Part shown: piece by piece, positions 1-9,315 of the stretch
Layout of the letters: each line of letters opens with the position of its first letter
How positions within the stretch are numbered: position 1 is the stretch's first letter
Assembly: GCA_016184455.1 (NCBI GenBank)
Contig: JACPCS010000125.1
Span: forward strand, 1 to 64,000
DNA from: Acidobacteriota bacterium
Lineage (GTDB): Bacteria > Acidobacteriota > Vicinamibacteria > Vicinamibacterales > UBA2999
Direction of reading: 5' to 3'
Length of the DNA stretch: 64,000 bases
Position numbers and translations under genes: made by a program
The notes under the pieces: generated by a model
The model's input: only the letters and a program-made list of their open reading frames with translations
What the model was told of the DNA's origin: nothing
Database searches by the model: none

Positions 1-969
1 GCCGCGCCGGACGTCAACCCACTCGGCAATGCCCTTGCGCACACGGACGACGAACTGGCGCTCCGAGGTGCGGACCACGGCGGTCGCCGGCACGAAGAGA
101 CTCGTCTGCGCGCGGGCAATCGGCCACTCCACCTCGGCGTACATCCCGGGGGCCAGCGTGAGCCTGGAATTGGATACGTCCAGCTCGACGAGCATGCTGC
201 GCGTCTTCACGTCGAGCGAAAAGGCCGGGCGCGCGATGGTGCCCTGGAACGTCTGCGTGGGAAACGCCGATACGCGGAAGTCGACCTTCGTGCCCCGCAT
301 GATGGCGCCCACGTACGCTTCGGGGACGGGGACGGTGAGGCGCAGCCTCGAGACCTGCTCGATCCTGACCAAGGGCCCCGCCGAGGGCCCGACGAGACTG
401 CCGGGATGCACGTCGCGCTCGGTGATCACGCCGTCGAACGGCGCCGCGATCTCGAGGTACGCCTCCAGCTCGGCGACGGCCTTGATGCTGGCTTCCGCGG
501 CCATCCCGCTCTTCACGAGCGCGTCGACCTGCGCCTGCGCCGCCTCGAACGTGCGCTCGGCGACCTCCAGGTCGTTGCCGGCCACCACGCCAGGCGTAGT
601 GCTGGCAGCCTTGAGGCGATCGTAGGTGCTCTGCGCGGCCACCATCTTCGCCTGGGCCTCGGCCTGCTGGGCCCGCACCGCCTGCAGCTTCGCCTCGGCT
701 TCGGCGCGTTGCGCCCGCAGCTCCGGCGCCGACAACCGCGCCAGGATTTGTCCGTGTTTGACCCAGGTTCCCCGATCGACCGCGATCGACTCGACGAATC
801 CCGAGACCTTGGCGCGAATGTCGACTCCCTGATACGGCGCCAGGTCGCCGGGCAGCGTCAGCGTCTTGTTGAGCCGCCGAGCCACGACCGTCGTCGTCTC
901 GACGGACTGAGCGGAACTGAGACACGGGACCACGAGGGCGACGAGCGTCAGCACCCACGCGCGGGTCAT
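1..969 (-). CDS. RND efflux periplasmic adaptor (membrane fusion protein), C-terminus outside window
   Basis: This is the periplasmic adaptor of a tripartite RND pump, linking the inner-membrane transporter to the outer-membrane channel. The frame starts at ATG 969 and has a signal peptide (about residues 1-20). A lipoyl half-motif follows ([18 protein letters not shown], about residue 57 on), then an Ala/Gln-rich helical hairpin (about 85-140), the second lipoyl half ([18 protein letters not shown]) and a beta-barrel domain. The gene runs off the left edge after 323 residues, so its end is not visible. Its ATG overlaps the TGA of the pump gene (ATGA at 966-969), which indicates translational coupling as the last visible gene of the padR/tolC/RND operon. 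The substrate cannot be told from sequence. A more Arg-rich frame is also open here but does not look like a protein. Confidence 0.9.
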   Translation of the reverse strand, partial: MTRAWVLTLVALVVPCLSSAQSVETTTVVARRLNKTLTLPGDLAPYQGVDIRAKVSGFVESIAVDRGTWVKHGQILARLSAPELRAQRAEAEAKLQAVRAQQAEAQAKMVAAQSTYDRLKAASTTPGVVAGNDLEVAERTFEAAQAQVDALVKSGMAAEASIKAVAELEAYLEIAAPFDGVITERDVHPGSLVGPSAGPLVRIEQVSRLRLTVPVPEAYVGAIMRGTKVDFRVSAFPTQTFQGTIARPAFSLDVKTRSMLVELDVSNSRLTLAPGMYAEVEWPIARAQTSLFVPATAVVRTSERQFVVRVRKGIAEWVDVRRG

Positions 970-3900
970 GCTTCCTCTCCTGAATAGTGGCGGCTCATGA
1001 CGTCGTCGGGATCGAGCGAGGGAGACGTCGCGCCGGCGCGGCCCTGCACGATCGCGAAGAGCGCAGGCAGCACCAGCAGAGTGGCAACGGTGGACGCGGC
1101 CAGGCCTCCGATCACCGCGCGGCCGAGCGGCGCGAGCTGCTCGGCGCCCATCGCGACCGGAATCATCCCCGCAATCATCGCGAATGTCGTCATGAGGATC
1201 GGCCGCAGGCGGCTGGTGGCGCCGCGCGTCGCCGCGTCGCCCGCCGCCGCGCCCTCCTGCCGGTACTGTTCGGCGAACGTGGCGAGCAGGATCGCGTTGG
1301 CGACCGCCACACCGATCGCCATGATGGCGCCCATGAACGACTGCACGTTGAGCGTGCTTCCCGTCGCGAAGAGGCCGAGCGCCACGCCGGCGATCACCGC
1401 GGGAATCGTGCCGATGACGATCAGCGCAATCTTGAGTGACTGGAAGTAGGCCGCGAGCAGCAGGAAGATGGCGACCACGGCGAGTCCGAGACCGACCGTC
1501 AAACCGTCCAAGGTGTCTTGCATCGGTGCGACCTGCCCTCGCACCGTGACGGTCACTCCGCCTGGCGGATCGCCGGCTCTGGCGACTGCCGCAAACACCT
1601 CGCGCGAGGCCGACCCCAGGTCTTCACCTGACACGTTCGCGGTCAGGGTAATCATGCGCTGCTGGTTATAGCGGTGGTATTCGCCGATCGCGGTTTGTTC
1701 CGAGACCGTCGCGATATCGCCGAGCAGCGGTCGCGGCGCGCCATTCTGCATCACCGGCACGTTCAAGACATCTTCCGCCGACGACATCTCGTGCTGCGGA
1801 ATTTCGACCTGCACCTGGTAGGCGATGCCCGTGTCCGGATCCGCCCAGTAGTTGGGGGTGACGAACCGGCTCGACGAGGTCGCGGCCACGAGCGATCGAC
1901 CGACCTGACCGACCGTCACGCCCAATTGCCCGGCACGTTCGCGGTCGATCTCGACCCGCAAGACGGGGTAATCGAGCGCCTGGCCGAACTGGAGATCCCG
2001 CAGCGCCGGGATCCTGCTCATCTCCGCTTTCAGCTTGTCCGCGTACCCTCGGCTCGCCGCCATATTCGCCCCTGCAACTGCGACTTCGATCGGCGTGGGC
2101 GAGCCGAAGCTCATGACCTGGTTGACGAGGTCGGCTGCCTCGAACGACACGACGGCCCCCGGCGCAATCTCCTCGATGTGCGAGCGCAGCCGCTCCTGCA
2201 GCGCCACTGTCGACAGGGTCCGCTCCGGCTTCAACGACACCAGGAGCACGGCCTCGTGTGGACCGCTGGTCCAGAGATGAATGAGGTTCACCGGATAGCT
2301 CGACGGCTGCGAACCGACGAAGCCGAGGCTGGCCTGCACGTTTTGAGGCCCCACCTCTTCCGCAATCGCGTCGAGCACGTCGAGCGCCATGATCTCCGTC
2401 CGCTCGACACGCGTGCCCGTGGGCGCTCGGAGCCGGAGCTGGATCTGGCCCGAATCGGCGCTCGGAAAGATCTCGGTGCCGAGGGCGCCGCCGACACCGT
2501 AGATGATCGCCGCCGAAACGCCAAGGTAGACGAAGAGGACCGCCCAGCGCAGCCGCACACCCGCGGTCACGCCCCGGCCGTACAGGCCTCGAAACCGCTC
2601 GAACAGACCGCCGTCGCCGGACCCGTGATGCTCGCCGCCGATCCATGTGTACAGGATGGGAACGAACGTGAGCGCCAGGATGTAGGAAGCGGCCATCGCG
2701 AAGCCGACCGACAGCGCCAACGGGACGAACAGGGCCCGCCCCACCCCGACCATGAAGAACGACGGCGCGAACACCGCCAGCACGCAGAGCATCGCCAGCA
2801 TCATCGGCACGGCGACTTCGGATACCGCGTCCACGACGGCTCGCGCGCGCTTCTTGCCACGCGCCAGGTGCGTGTGGATGTTCTCAATGGCGACCGTCGA
2901 TTCATCCACGAGGATCCCGATGGCGAGCGTCAGGCCCCCGAGCGTCATGATGTTGATCGTCTGACCAGCGCCCCACAGCGCGACCACCGCCGCCAGGAGC
3001 GCGAGCGGGATCGTCAGGACCACGATGATGGAGCTCCGGAAGTGCCGCAGGAAGAGCAGCACCATGAGACCCGTCAGCAACGCCCCCAGCGCGCCTTCGG
3101 TGACGAGCGACCGAATCGCGTTGGTCACGTACCCCGACTGATCGAACGCGAAGTCCACGTCGATGTCGCCGGGAATCGCCGCGCGCATGCCCGGCAGCGC
3201 CTCCTGGACGTTCCGCACCACGTCCAGTGTCGATGCGTCGGCTCGCTTGGTCACCGGGATGTAGACGCTGCGCTTCCCGTTGATGAGCGCGTAGCTGGTC
3301 AGAATGTCGGAGCTGTCCTCGACGTACCCGACGTCGCGCAGAAAGACGGTGGGACCGGCGCCGACGCGGACCGGAATCTCCATCAGCTCCTGAATATTCG
3401 GGACGACCGAGTTGGCCGGCACCATCTGCGTGAAATCGCCGATGCGGACGTTTCCGGACGGCGTGATCACGTTTCCAAGGGTCAATGCCTGAACAACTTC
3501 TTCGCCGGACATGCGATAGGCGCGCAGCCGATTGGGATCGATACGCACCACGACGGTCCGTTGGTTGCCGCCGAACGGCGGCGGCGCGGACACACCGGGC
3601 AGCGTGCCGAACATCGGGCGCACACGGTTCAGGGCGAGGTCCTGGATTTCCCCGAGCGCCCGTGTCTCACTCGAAAACACCAGATAGCCGACGGGTACGC
3701 TGCCCCCGTCGAAGCGCGTGACGAACGGCGGCACCGTGCCGGGCGGCATGAAGGCCCGGGCGCGATTGACGTACCCCACCGTTTCGGCCATCGCCTGGCT
3801 CATATCGGTGCCTTCGTGGAAGAAGAGCTTCAAGAGCGTCGCGCCTTGAATCGATTTCGACTCGACGTGCTCGATGCCGGTGATATAGAGGAAGTGATAC

Positions 3901-4103
3901 TCGTAGTAGAAGGCGATGTACCCTTCCATCTGGGCTGGATCCATGCCGCCATACGGCTGGGCGACGTAGATCACCGGCGTCCCGAGGTTCGGGAAGATGT
4001 CGATTCTCATCCGCCGCACCGCCAACAGCGAGAGCAGCGCGATGCCGACGAGGACGATGAGGATCGTGACCGGACGCCGCAGGGCCGCGCGTATCAGCAA
4101 CAT
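966..4103 (-). CDS. RND-family efflux transporter permease
   Basis: This is the inner-membrane proton-driven pump of the efflux operon, 1045 residues, the normal size for AcrB/CzcA-like proteins. The start is ATG 4103 ([20 protein letters not shown]), where TM1 begins. An open frame continues upstream but encodes Arg-rich non-protein sequence overlapping tolC. Two large periplasmic loops separate two halves of the usual 12 TM helices. TM4 carries [13 protein letters not shown] with Asp400-Glu401 at the proton-relay position, where AcrB has Asp-Asp. The DE pair suggests a divergent HAE/CzcA-type branch. It follows tolC by 2 nt and overlaps the adaptor start. Probably repressed by the upstream PadR protein. 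Substrate unknown. Confidence 0.93.
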   Translation of the reverse strand: MLLIRAALRRPVTILIVLVGIALLSLLAVRRMRIDIFPNLGTPVIYVAQPYGGMDPAQMEGYIAFYYEYHFLYITGIEHVESKSIQGATLLKLFFHEGTDMSQAMAETVGYVNRARAFMPPGTVPPFVTRFDGGSVPVGYLVFSSETRALGEIQDLALNRVRPMFGTLPGVSAPPPFGGNQRTVVVRIDPNRLRAYRMSGEEVVQALTLGNVITPSGNVRIGDFTQMVPANSVVPNIQELMEIPVRVGAGPTVFLRDVGYVEDSSDILTSYALINGKRSVYIPVTKRADASTLDVVRNVQEALPGMRAAIPGDIDVDFAFDQSGYVTNAIRSLVTEGALGALLTGLMVLLFLRHFRSSIIVVLTIPLALLAAVVALWGAGQTINIMTLGGLTLAIGILVDESTVAIENIHTHLARGKKRARAVVDAVSEVAVPMMLAMLCVLAVFAPSFFMVGVGRALFVPLALSVGFAMAASYILALTFVPILYTWIGGEHHGSGDGGLFERFRGLYGRGVTAGVRLRWAVLFVYLGVSAAIIYGVGGALGTEIFPSADSGQIQLRLRAPTGTRVERTEIMALDVLDAIAEEVGPQNVQASLGFVGSQPSSYPVNLIHLWTSGPHEAVLLVSLKPERTLSTVALQERLRSHIEEIAPGAVVSFEAADLVNQVMSFGSPTPIEVAVAGANMAASRGYADKLKAEMSRIPALRDLQFGQALDYPVLRVEIDRERAGQLGVTVGQVGRSLVAATSSSRFVTPNYWADPDTGIAYQVQVEIPQHEMSSAEDVLNVPVMQNGAPRPLLGDIATVSEQTAIGEYHRYNQQRMITLTANVSGEDLGSASREVFAAVARAGDPPGGVTVTVRGQVAPMQDTLDGLTVGLGLAVVAIFLLLAAYFQSLKIALIVIGTIPAVIAGVALGLFATGSTLNVQSFMGAIMAIGVAVANAILLATFAEQYRQEGAAAGDAATRGATSRLRPILMTTFAMIAGMIPVAMGAEQLAPLGRAVIGGLAASTVATLLVLPALFAIVQGRAGATSPSLDPDDVMSRHYSGEEA

Positions 4104-4105
4104 GG

Positions 4106-5488
4106 TTATCTCAAGAGCTCCGTCAGATCCCCTCGTGCGGCCGCCTCGGCGACGAGCGCGCGCCAGACGCCGAGTCGGGCCACGGCATCTCCCACTTCCG
4201 ACTGCAGCAGCAGCCGCTGCGCGTCGGCGACCTCGATAATCGTCGCCAGCCCCGCCTCGTATCTCGCGCGCGACTGCTGCTCCAGCACGCGCGCGGCCGT
4301 CAACTGGATCGGCGTGTTCTGCGCAATGCGACGTGCGCCGTCCAACTCCGCACGCGCCTGTTCGGACTGCGATGACAGCTCCTGGACCACGCGGTCGTAG
4401 CCGGCGAGCTCGGCGCGCTCGTGCTGCGCCTCGATCCGCTTCCGTTCGCGCACCGCAAACCAGTCGAAGAGCGGAAAGGTGGCGGTCAGGCCGGCGGCCC
4501 AGTTCGGCGTGTCGAAATCGAGGCCGCGGCCGCCCCCGAGGTTGACCCCGTTGGCGAGGGCACCGCTCCCACGCACCGAGTACGCCGTCTGGAAGTCGAT
4601 GCGCGGGACGTACGACCGGCCGAGCACGTTCTGCAGGGCACGGCTCGAAGTGACGGCCGCCATCTGGGTCTCGGCCAGCGGATGCACCGCCGGGGTGGCC
4701 GGCACCGGAGGCGGCAGCGGTGCCGTCTCCAGCAGCGGCGCTGCCGCGATCTGCACGCCCGCCGGCGTCACGCCGAGCCATTGCGCGAGCTGCGCCCGCG
4801 CGATCTGTTCCGCCTGTTCGGCCTGAATCAGCTGAATCCGCGCCAGCGCCAGCTCCGCCTGCGCGCGAGAGTCGTCGGCGCCTGGCCTCAACTCGTTCTT
4901 GACGAGCACGGCGACGGAGTTCGCGAAGACCTCCTGCCGTTCGACGTTTGCGCGGGCGGCGCGGACCGTCTCCTGCGCCGCGGCGAGCCGAAGGAAGGCG
5001 TCAGCCGTCCTGACCCCGACCTCCAGCCGCGTCAGATCGGCGCTGGTTCGGGCCCGCGTGACTTCGGCTTCCGCGAGCCCGACGCTGGCGCGGCGCAGCC
5101 CAAAATCGAACGTCTCCCACGAGAGCAGCAGGCCGGTCGCGGTGCCCCAGATCGTGGACGAGGACGCCGAATCGGATGCCGGACCCGAAATCGGCGGGAC
5201 GGGCGTGCCCGGGAGGAGCAGGCCCGCGACATTGTTGCGAGTGGCCCGGTTGATTTGGATTCCGTAATCGACCCGCGGGAGGTACGCGGTGCGCGCGAGG
5301 TCCACCCCGGCCTGCTGCGCCGAGACCCGCGCCAGCGACGCCTGGATGGCCGGATAGTGCTCGACGGCGTACTGGACCGCCTGGGGCAGCGTCAGGGGCG
5401 ACGGCGGCGCCGGCGTCTGAGCGCCCGCCGTGGCAGCGGCGAGGGTCAGTGCCAGACAGGGGGCGGCGACACAGCGAACGTGCGACAT
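4106..5488 (-). CDS. TolC-family outer-membrane efflux channel
   Basis: This is the outer-membrane channel subunit of the RND system, 460 residues. It has a Sec signal peptide (about 1-23, ending ATAGAQ), then the duplicated outer-membrane-efflux repeat with long alpha-helical hairpins (for example [18 protein letters not shown] near residue 31 and [20 protein letters not shown] near the C-terminus). The ATG at 5488 is the first codon giving a clean signal peptide. It is the first structural gene after padR and is followed 2 nt later by the RND pump, so channel, pump and adaptor appear co-transcribed in that order. The 119-nt gap upstream holds the palindromic operator cluster. Confidence 0.92.
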   Translation of the reverse strand: MSHVRCVAAPCLALTLAAATAGAQTPAPPSPLTLPQAVQYAVEHYPAIQASLARVSAQQAGVDLARTAYLPRVDYGIQINRATRNNVAGLLLPGTPVPPISGPASDSASSSTIWGTATGLLLSWETFDFGLRRASVGLAEAEVTRARTSADLTRLEVGVRTADAFLRLAAAQETVRAARANVERQEVFANSVAVLVKNELRPGADDSRAQAELALARIQLIQAEQAEQIARAQLAQWLGVTPAGVQIAAAPLLETAPLPPPVPATPAVHPLAETQMAAVTSSRALQNVLGRSYVPRIDFQTAYSVRGSGALANGVNLGGGRGLDFDTPNWAAGLTATFPLFDWFAVRERKRIEAQHERAELAGYDRVVQELSSQSEQARAELDGARRIAQNTPIQLTAARVLEQQSRARYEAGLATIIEVADAQRLLLQSEVGDAVARLGVWRALVAEAAARGDLTELLR

Positions 5489-5508
5489 AGGGGCGCTCTT
5501 CGGACTCG

Positions 5509-5549
5509 GATATCGTCACCGCGTGACGATATCGAATGTCGATATATCG
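5509..5549. promoter_or_regulatory. Overlapping palindromic operators upstream of the efflux operon
   Basis: Three palindromes overlap. GATATCGTCAC/GTGACGATATC has 11-bp perfect arms around CGC (5509-5533). ATATCG-N5-CGATAT spans 5529-5545. CGATATATCG is at 5540-5549. They lie 21 nt upstream of the tolC ATG, between it and padR. PadR-family repressors bind paired palindromes next to their targets, so this is the likely autoregulatory and pump operator. The site is visible in the sequence; the assignment to PadR is inference. Confidence 0.7.
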
Positions 5550-5607
5550 CGCCACTCTACTGCGCCGTCAGGGGATGGTCAAGGGAATTGGTCGGGAAGG
5601 CGGCTGG

Positions 5608-5919
5608 CTATTCGCCTTCGAAGAGCTCGCCGAAGAGCTCGTGGACTTTGGCCTTCGCTGCGGCCAGCGCCCGCCGCCCGGCCGGGGTCACCCGGTACAT
5701 GCGGCGTGCGTGGCGGCCGTTCCGGTACTCGGTCGCCTTCAGATAGCCCTTGGCCTCGAGCCCGTGAAGGATGGGATAAAGCGTGCCCGCGCTCAGGCGA
5801 TAGCCATGCCGCGCCAGCTCTTCCATCATGCCCAACCCGAAGATCGGCTCCTTTTCGGCGTGATGGAGGATGTGCAGGCGAATCAGACCCGAATACAGGT
5901 CTCGGTCGTCCCTCGTCAT
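5608..5919 (-). CDS. PadR-family transcriptional repressor
   Basis: This is a small winged-helix repressor, 103 residues from ATG 5919 (MTRDDRDLYSGLIRLHILHH). The PadR pattern is clear: IFGLGMMEELARHGYRLSAG (wing-helix core), TLYPILHGLEAKGYLKA (recognition helix) and the basic wing YRNGRHARRMYRVTPAGR. It lacks the long C-terminal dimerisation domain of subfamily 1, so it is of the short PadR-s2 type. In-frame starts at 5962 and 5985 are possible. The box at 5996-6012 and a TAGGCT-like -10 near 5965-5970 make 5985 unlikely. It sits upstream of tolC-RND-adaptor on the same strand and probably controls them through the palindromes at 5509-5549. The inducer is unknown. Confidence 0.88.
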   Translation of the reverse strand: MTRDDRDLYSGLIRLHILHHAEKEPIFGLGMMEELARHGYRLSAGTLYPILHGLEAKGYLKATEYRNGRHARRMYRVTPAGRRALAAAKAKVHELFGELFEGE

Positions 5920-5995
5920 GGCCAGCACGTCCGGATCGGCCACCGCCAACGCCAGAGGCATGAGCCGAAGCCTACCGCTGCCCACCCCGGGCAGT

Positions 5996-6012
5996 TGTAA
6001 GAATCCTGTAAA
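5996..6012. promoter_or_regulatory. Direct-repeat response-regulator box upstream of padR
   Basis: TGTAAG-N5-TGTAAA is read on the plus strand (TTTACA-N5-CTTACA toward padR), with an 11-bp period typical of OmpR/PhoB/CpxR-type operators. An identical-format box lies at 9341-9357 upstream of the TonB receptor. Candidate binder: the OmpR-type regulator encoded at 11226-11910. Confidence 0.5.
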
Positions 6013-6021
6013 AAGTGGCTC

Positions 6022-9000
6022 TCAAAATGCCAGCCGCACGCCGAACTGCATCTCGCGTGGACTCTTGGCACTGAAAATCCGGCCGAAGTTGGGCGTGCCG
6101 AACAAGCGGCTCGCCACGTCGAAGTTCGCGCGGTCGAGCAGGTTGAACACCTCCCACCGCAGCTCGACGACCGCTGAGCCGCCGGCGCGCCACGTCCTGG
6201 CCAGCGCGAGATCGACCGTGACGAGTTCCGGCCCGAGCACGCTGTTCCGCGGCGCGCTGCCGAAGGCGAATGGCGCGGGAAGCGCAAACGCGTCGGTGTC
6301 GAACCAGCGGTCGGCGGTCCGCTGGCCGCGCGGCAGGTTCGGGTCGCGCAGCTCGTCGGGACGCTGCGCCGGCCCGGCCCCGATGTTCGCCTGATCCACG
6401 CCGAGGTTGACGGTGAACGGCGCGCCCGACTGCGCGAGGACGACCGTGTTGACGCGCCAGCCGCGAAGCGCGGATTCGAGCCACCGCGGCCCGCGCTCAA
6501 ACGGGATCTCGTACGTGCCGCTTGCCACGAACAGATGCCGGTGATCGAAGCTCGAGCGCGCCCATTCACCAGTCTCGCTGAAGATGTCCCGCACGTTCTG
6601 CGGCACGTTGGCTTCCGACTCGGTCGGGCCGGGGCTCGACGCGTCATCCTGCGACGAAGAAAGCGTATAGCTCACGTTATAGGCGTAGCCGCCGCGCAGC
6701 CGGCGTTCCAGCTTGAACGTCACGCCGTGGTAGATGGAGCGGCCGTCGAAGCGAATGGCGTTGATGCGGCTCAGCTGCGGAATCGGCCGGCGCGCCTGGA
6801 TCGACCCAGAGCCGGGCTCCGGGACGTTGCGCACGGTTGCGTTGTCGGCGCCGATCGTCCACGTCCCCATGTACGCGACCTCCGCCATCGTCGCGGGCAG
6901 CAGCTCGTACTGGAGGCCGCCGCTCCACGTCTGGCTGTACTCGACGTTGTAGTCGTAGTCCATGATCGAGGCGCCAACCGTCCCGGTCGGGTTGCCAGCG
7001 AGGATGTCGCGGGTCCGAAGTGGCGGCACGCGCACATCAGACGGCACGTCCACCTGCTGTGTGTAGAAGAACGGCAGGTTGCGGGCAAAGGCGGTCTGGA
7101 CGCTGTAGGCCCACTGATTCAGGAAGATCCCGTAGCCGCCCCGGACGACCGCGCGTCCATCGTTCAACGTCAGCGCGAATCCGGTCCGCGGCGCCAGCCG
7201 CACGGTGCTGGGATCGAGCAGTCCGCGTCCCCAGCCGATTTCCTCCGCGCTCACATAAGGGATGGGCACCAGTGGGAGCAGCGCCTGCCCACTGGGATGC
7301 GCGGTCCTGCCGGCGACGACGAATCGCCCACCTGGCACCGACAGATCGACCGATGACAACCGGTCGTTGACGTCGTACATGTGCTGGTTGAATTCGTACC
7401 GCAGCCCGAGATTGAACGTCAGGTTCCGGCGCGCCTCCCAGTCGTCCTGCGCGTATACGTGCAGCCAGTTGGCGCGTCCGTTCTCGTCGCCGCGCCCGAT
7501 GCCGGAGGTCGCCGACGTCGGGTAGCCGAGCAGAAAGTCGGCGAACGCGTTGCCGGTGAACTGCCCGGTGTAGGTGAACGCGCCCCGCGCGTTGTCGGGC
7601 TGCTCGGGCCTGAGCTGGAGATGAAAGTAATAGGCGCCGAACTTGAAGCGGTGCGCGCCGCGGTCGACCGTCACGTTGTCGTACAGCTCGACGTGCTGGT
7701 TGTCGCGAGAGACGAACGACGTTGGATCGCCGATGGCGCTGTACAGCCCCCTGAAGGAGACCTGCGGGAAGCCGACGTCTCGAGGATCGCGCGTCACCCC
7801 GAGCAACCCAGCGCTGCCGGCGAAATCGATGCCGCGGTTCACGCTCGCCTGCCCGCCGGTGACCGACATCCAGCCGGCGCGCAACTCGTTCAACACCGTC
7901 GCGCCAAACACGTGCGTGTGGCTGACGACCAGGTTGCGGGTCCGGGTGGTCAGGGTTCGCCCGAAGCCGGGCACGAGCGTTTCCTCCAGCGCACCGGCGC
8001 CGAACGGCTGCTGCTCCTCGGCGTCGAACGTGCTGAAGCGGCCAAAGATCTGGCTTGCGGCGCCGAGACGATGGTCGAGGCGGAGGCTGATCTGATCCAC
8101 ATCGCGGTTCTGCTCTTCGATCGAGGTCAGGTTCTGCACCGGTGCCGCCGATGTCGGCAGCGGCACGCGCTCGAGCAGCGCCGCCGCGATCGGATCGATG
8201 CGACCGGCCGGGATGCGGTTGCCCGGAAACGGCGCGCACGCGCCGGTCGTCGGGATGGTGAGCGGATCGCACACGGGCGCCACGCCGGAGAAGTCGCCCG
8301 ACCGCACCTCCGCCGGCGGCACCGGGAACGTGCGCGTCAGCGCCCGCCGCATGCGCTGCCCTTCGTAGCTGCCGAAGAAGAAGCTGCGATCGCGGACGAG
8401 CGGTCCGCCGAGCGCACCGCCGAACTGATTCTGCCGGAGCGGCGGGATCGGCTCGCTCTTCGGATGGAAGTAGTTCGGCGAATCGAACCGCTCGTCGCGA
8501 CGGAACTCGAAGAGACTCCCGGTGATCGCGTTCGAGCCCGCCCGCGTGGCCACGTTGATGAGCGCCGATGCCTTGCCGCCGAACTCGGCGGGATACATCG
8601 ACTTCTGAATCCGGAATTCCTGGATCGAATCGACCGACGGGTTGATCACGAGATTGTTGAACAACTCGTCGGTGATCTTGGCGCCGTCGAGGAGGTAGAT
8701 GTTGTGGCCCGACCGCTGGCCGCCCACGTTCGGAAGCGGCCCCGCTTGTTGCAGCGCGTCACCGCGCGTGCCGCCGGGCGGGATCACGACCGCGTCGCTC
8801 AACTGCGCCAGCGCGAGGAAATTTCGTCCATTCAGCGGAATCTGGACGACCTCGCGGTTCTCGATGACGTCGCTGATCTCCGCGGTCGTCGACTGCAGCA
8901 CGGGGATCACCGTTTGCACGACGACCTGTTCCTCGAGGCCCTGGACGGCGAGCGTGACGTCGAGCGTGAAGGTGCGACCGATCTCGATCTGGATCCCCGC

Positions 9001-9297
9001 GCGCGTCTGCGGGGCGAAGCCGGGCATCGTGACCGTGACATCCCAGGTGCCGATCCGCAATGCCGGCAGGACGAACCGGCCCGCGGCATCGGTCACGCGC
9101 TCGACGATGGCGCCGCTCGCCGGATGCGTGGCAACGACTGTGGCGCCAGGCAGTACGCCGCCGGAGGCGTCCTCGATGACGCCGGCGATCTCTCCTGTAT
9201 TCGTCTGCGCGGCCGAAGCGGGGGCAATGGCCGCCACGAGAGCCGCCGCGAGGGCGTACACGCGGATGCACAGACACCCGCCCTTCCGAGTCCACAT
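6022..9297 (-). CDS. Oar-like TonB-dependent receptor with carboxypeptidase-regulatory domain
   Basis: This is a 1091-residue outer-membrane receptor. After a signal peptide (about 1-29) comes a carboxypeptidase-regulatory-like/CnaB domain (about 33-118, GEIAGVIEDASGGVLPGATV). A TonB plug with an acidobacterial-style stretch follows (REVVQIPLNGRNFLALAQLS, then GQRSGHNIYLLDGAKI), then a long Oar-type 22-strand barrel ending in an aromatic residue (FGVRLAF). Oar-like receptors are strongly expanded in Acidobacteriota and are usually tied to uptake of large polymers; the ligand here is unknown. It begins 18 nt after the histidine-kinase stop, so regulator, kinase and receptor form one transcription unit. 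A direct-repeat box 44 nt upstream of its ATG suggests an additional internal promoter. Confidence 0.92.
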   Translation of the reverse strand: MWTRKGGCLCIRVYALAAALVAAIAPASAAQTNTGEIAGVIEDASGGVLPGATVVATHPASGAIVERVTDAAGRFVLPALRIGTWDVTVTMPGFAPQTRAGIQIEIGRTFTLDVTLAVQGLEEQVVVQTVIPVLQSTTAEISDVIENREVVQIPLNGRNFLALAQLSDAVVIPPGGTRGDALQQAGPLPNVGGQRSGHNIYLLDGAKITDELFNNLVINPSVDSIQEFRIQKSMYPAEFGGKASALINVATRAGSNAITGSLFEFRRDERFDSPNYFHPKSEPIPPLRQNQFGGALGGPLVRDRSFFFGSYEGQRMRRALTRTFPVPPAEVRSGDFSGVAPVCDPLTIPTTGACAPFPGNRIPAGRIDPIAAALLERVPLPTSAAPVQNLTSIEEQNRDVDQISLRLDHRLGAASQIFGRFSTFDAEEQQPFGAGALEETLVPGFGRTLTTRTRNLVVSHTHVFGATVLNELRAGWMSVTGGQASVNRGIDFAGSAGLLGVTRDPRDVGFPQVSFRGLYSAIGDPTSFVSRDNQHVELYDNVTVDRGAHRFKFGAYYFHLQLRPEQPDNARGAFTYTGQFTGNAFADFLLGYPTSATSGIGRGDENGRANWLHVYAQDDWEARRNLTFNLGLRYEFNQHMYDVNDRLSSVDLSVPGGRFVVAGRTAHPSGQALLPLVPIPYVSAEEIGWGRGLLDPSTVRLAPRTGFALTLNDGRAVVRGGYGIFLNQWAYSVQTAFARNLPFFYTQQVDVPSDVRVPPLRTRDILAGNPTGTVGASIMDYDYNVEYSQTWSGGLQYELLPATMAEVAYMGTWTIGADNATVRNVPEPGSGSIQARRPIPQLSRINAIRFDGRSIYHGVTFKLERRLRGGYAYNVSYTLSSSQDDASSPGPTESEANVPQNVRDIFSETGEWARSSFDHRHLFVASGTYEIPFERGPRWLESALRGWRVNTVVLAQSGAPFTVNLGVDQANIGAGPAQRPDELRDPNLPRGQRTADRWFDTDAFALPAPFAFGSAPRNSVLGPELVTVDLALARTWRAGGSAVVELRWEVFNLLDRANFDVASRLFGTPNFGRIFSAKSPREMQFGVRLAF

Positions 9298-9315
9298 ACT
9301 GACCGGAAAACGAGG

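Noticed and set aside
1674-4400. Very long open frame antisense to the RND pump (908 codons)
   Set aside because: Its translation is dominated by Arg/His/Asp with no fold-like pattern. It is the usual antisense shadow of a high-GC gene, and the pump is certain.
4104-4781. Upstream extension of the RND pump frame into tolC
   Set aside because: The added 226 residues are Arg/Gly/Ala-rich and overlap the tolC reading frame. The normal RND N-terminus begins at ATG 4103.
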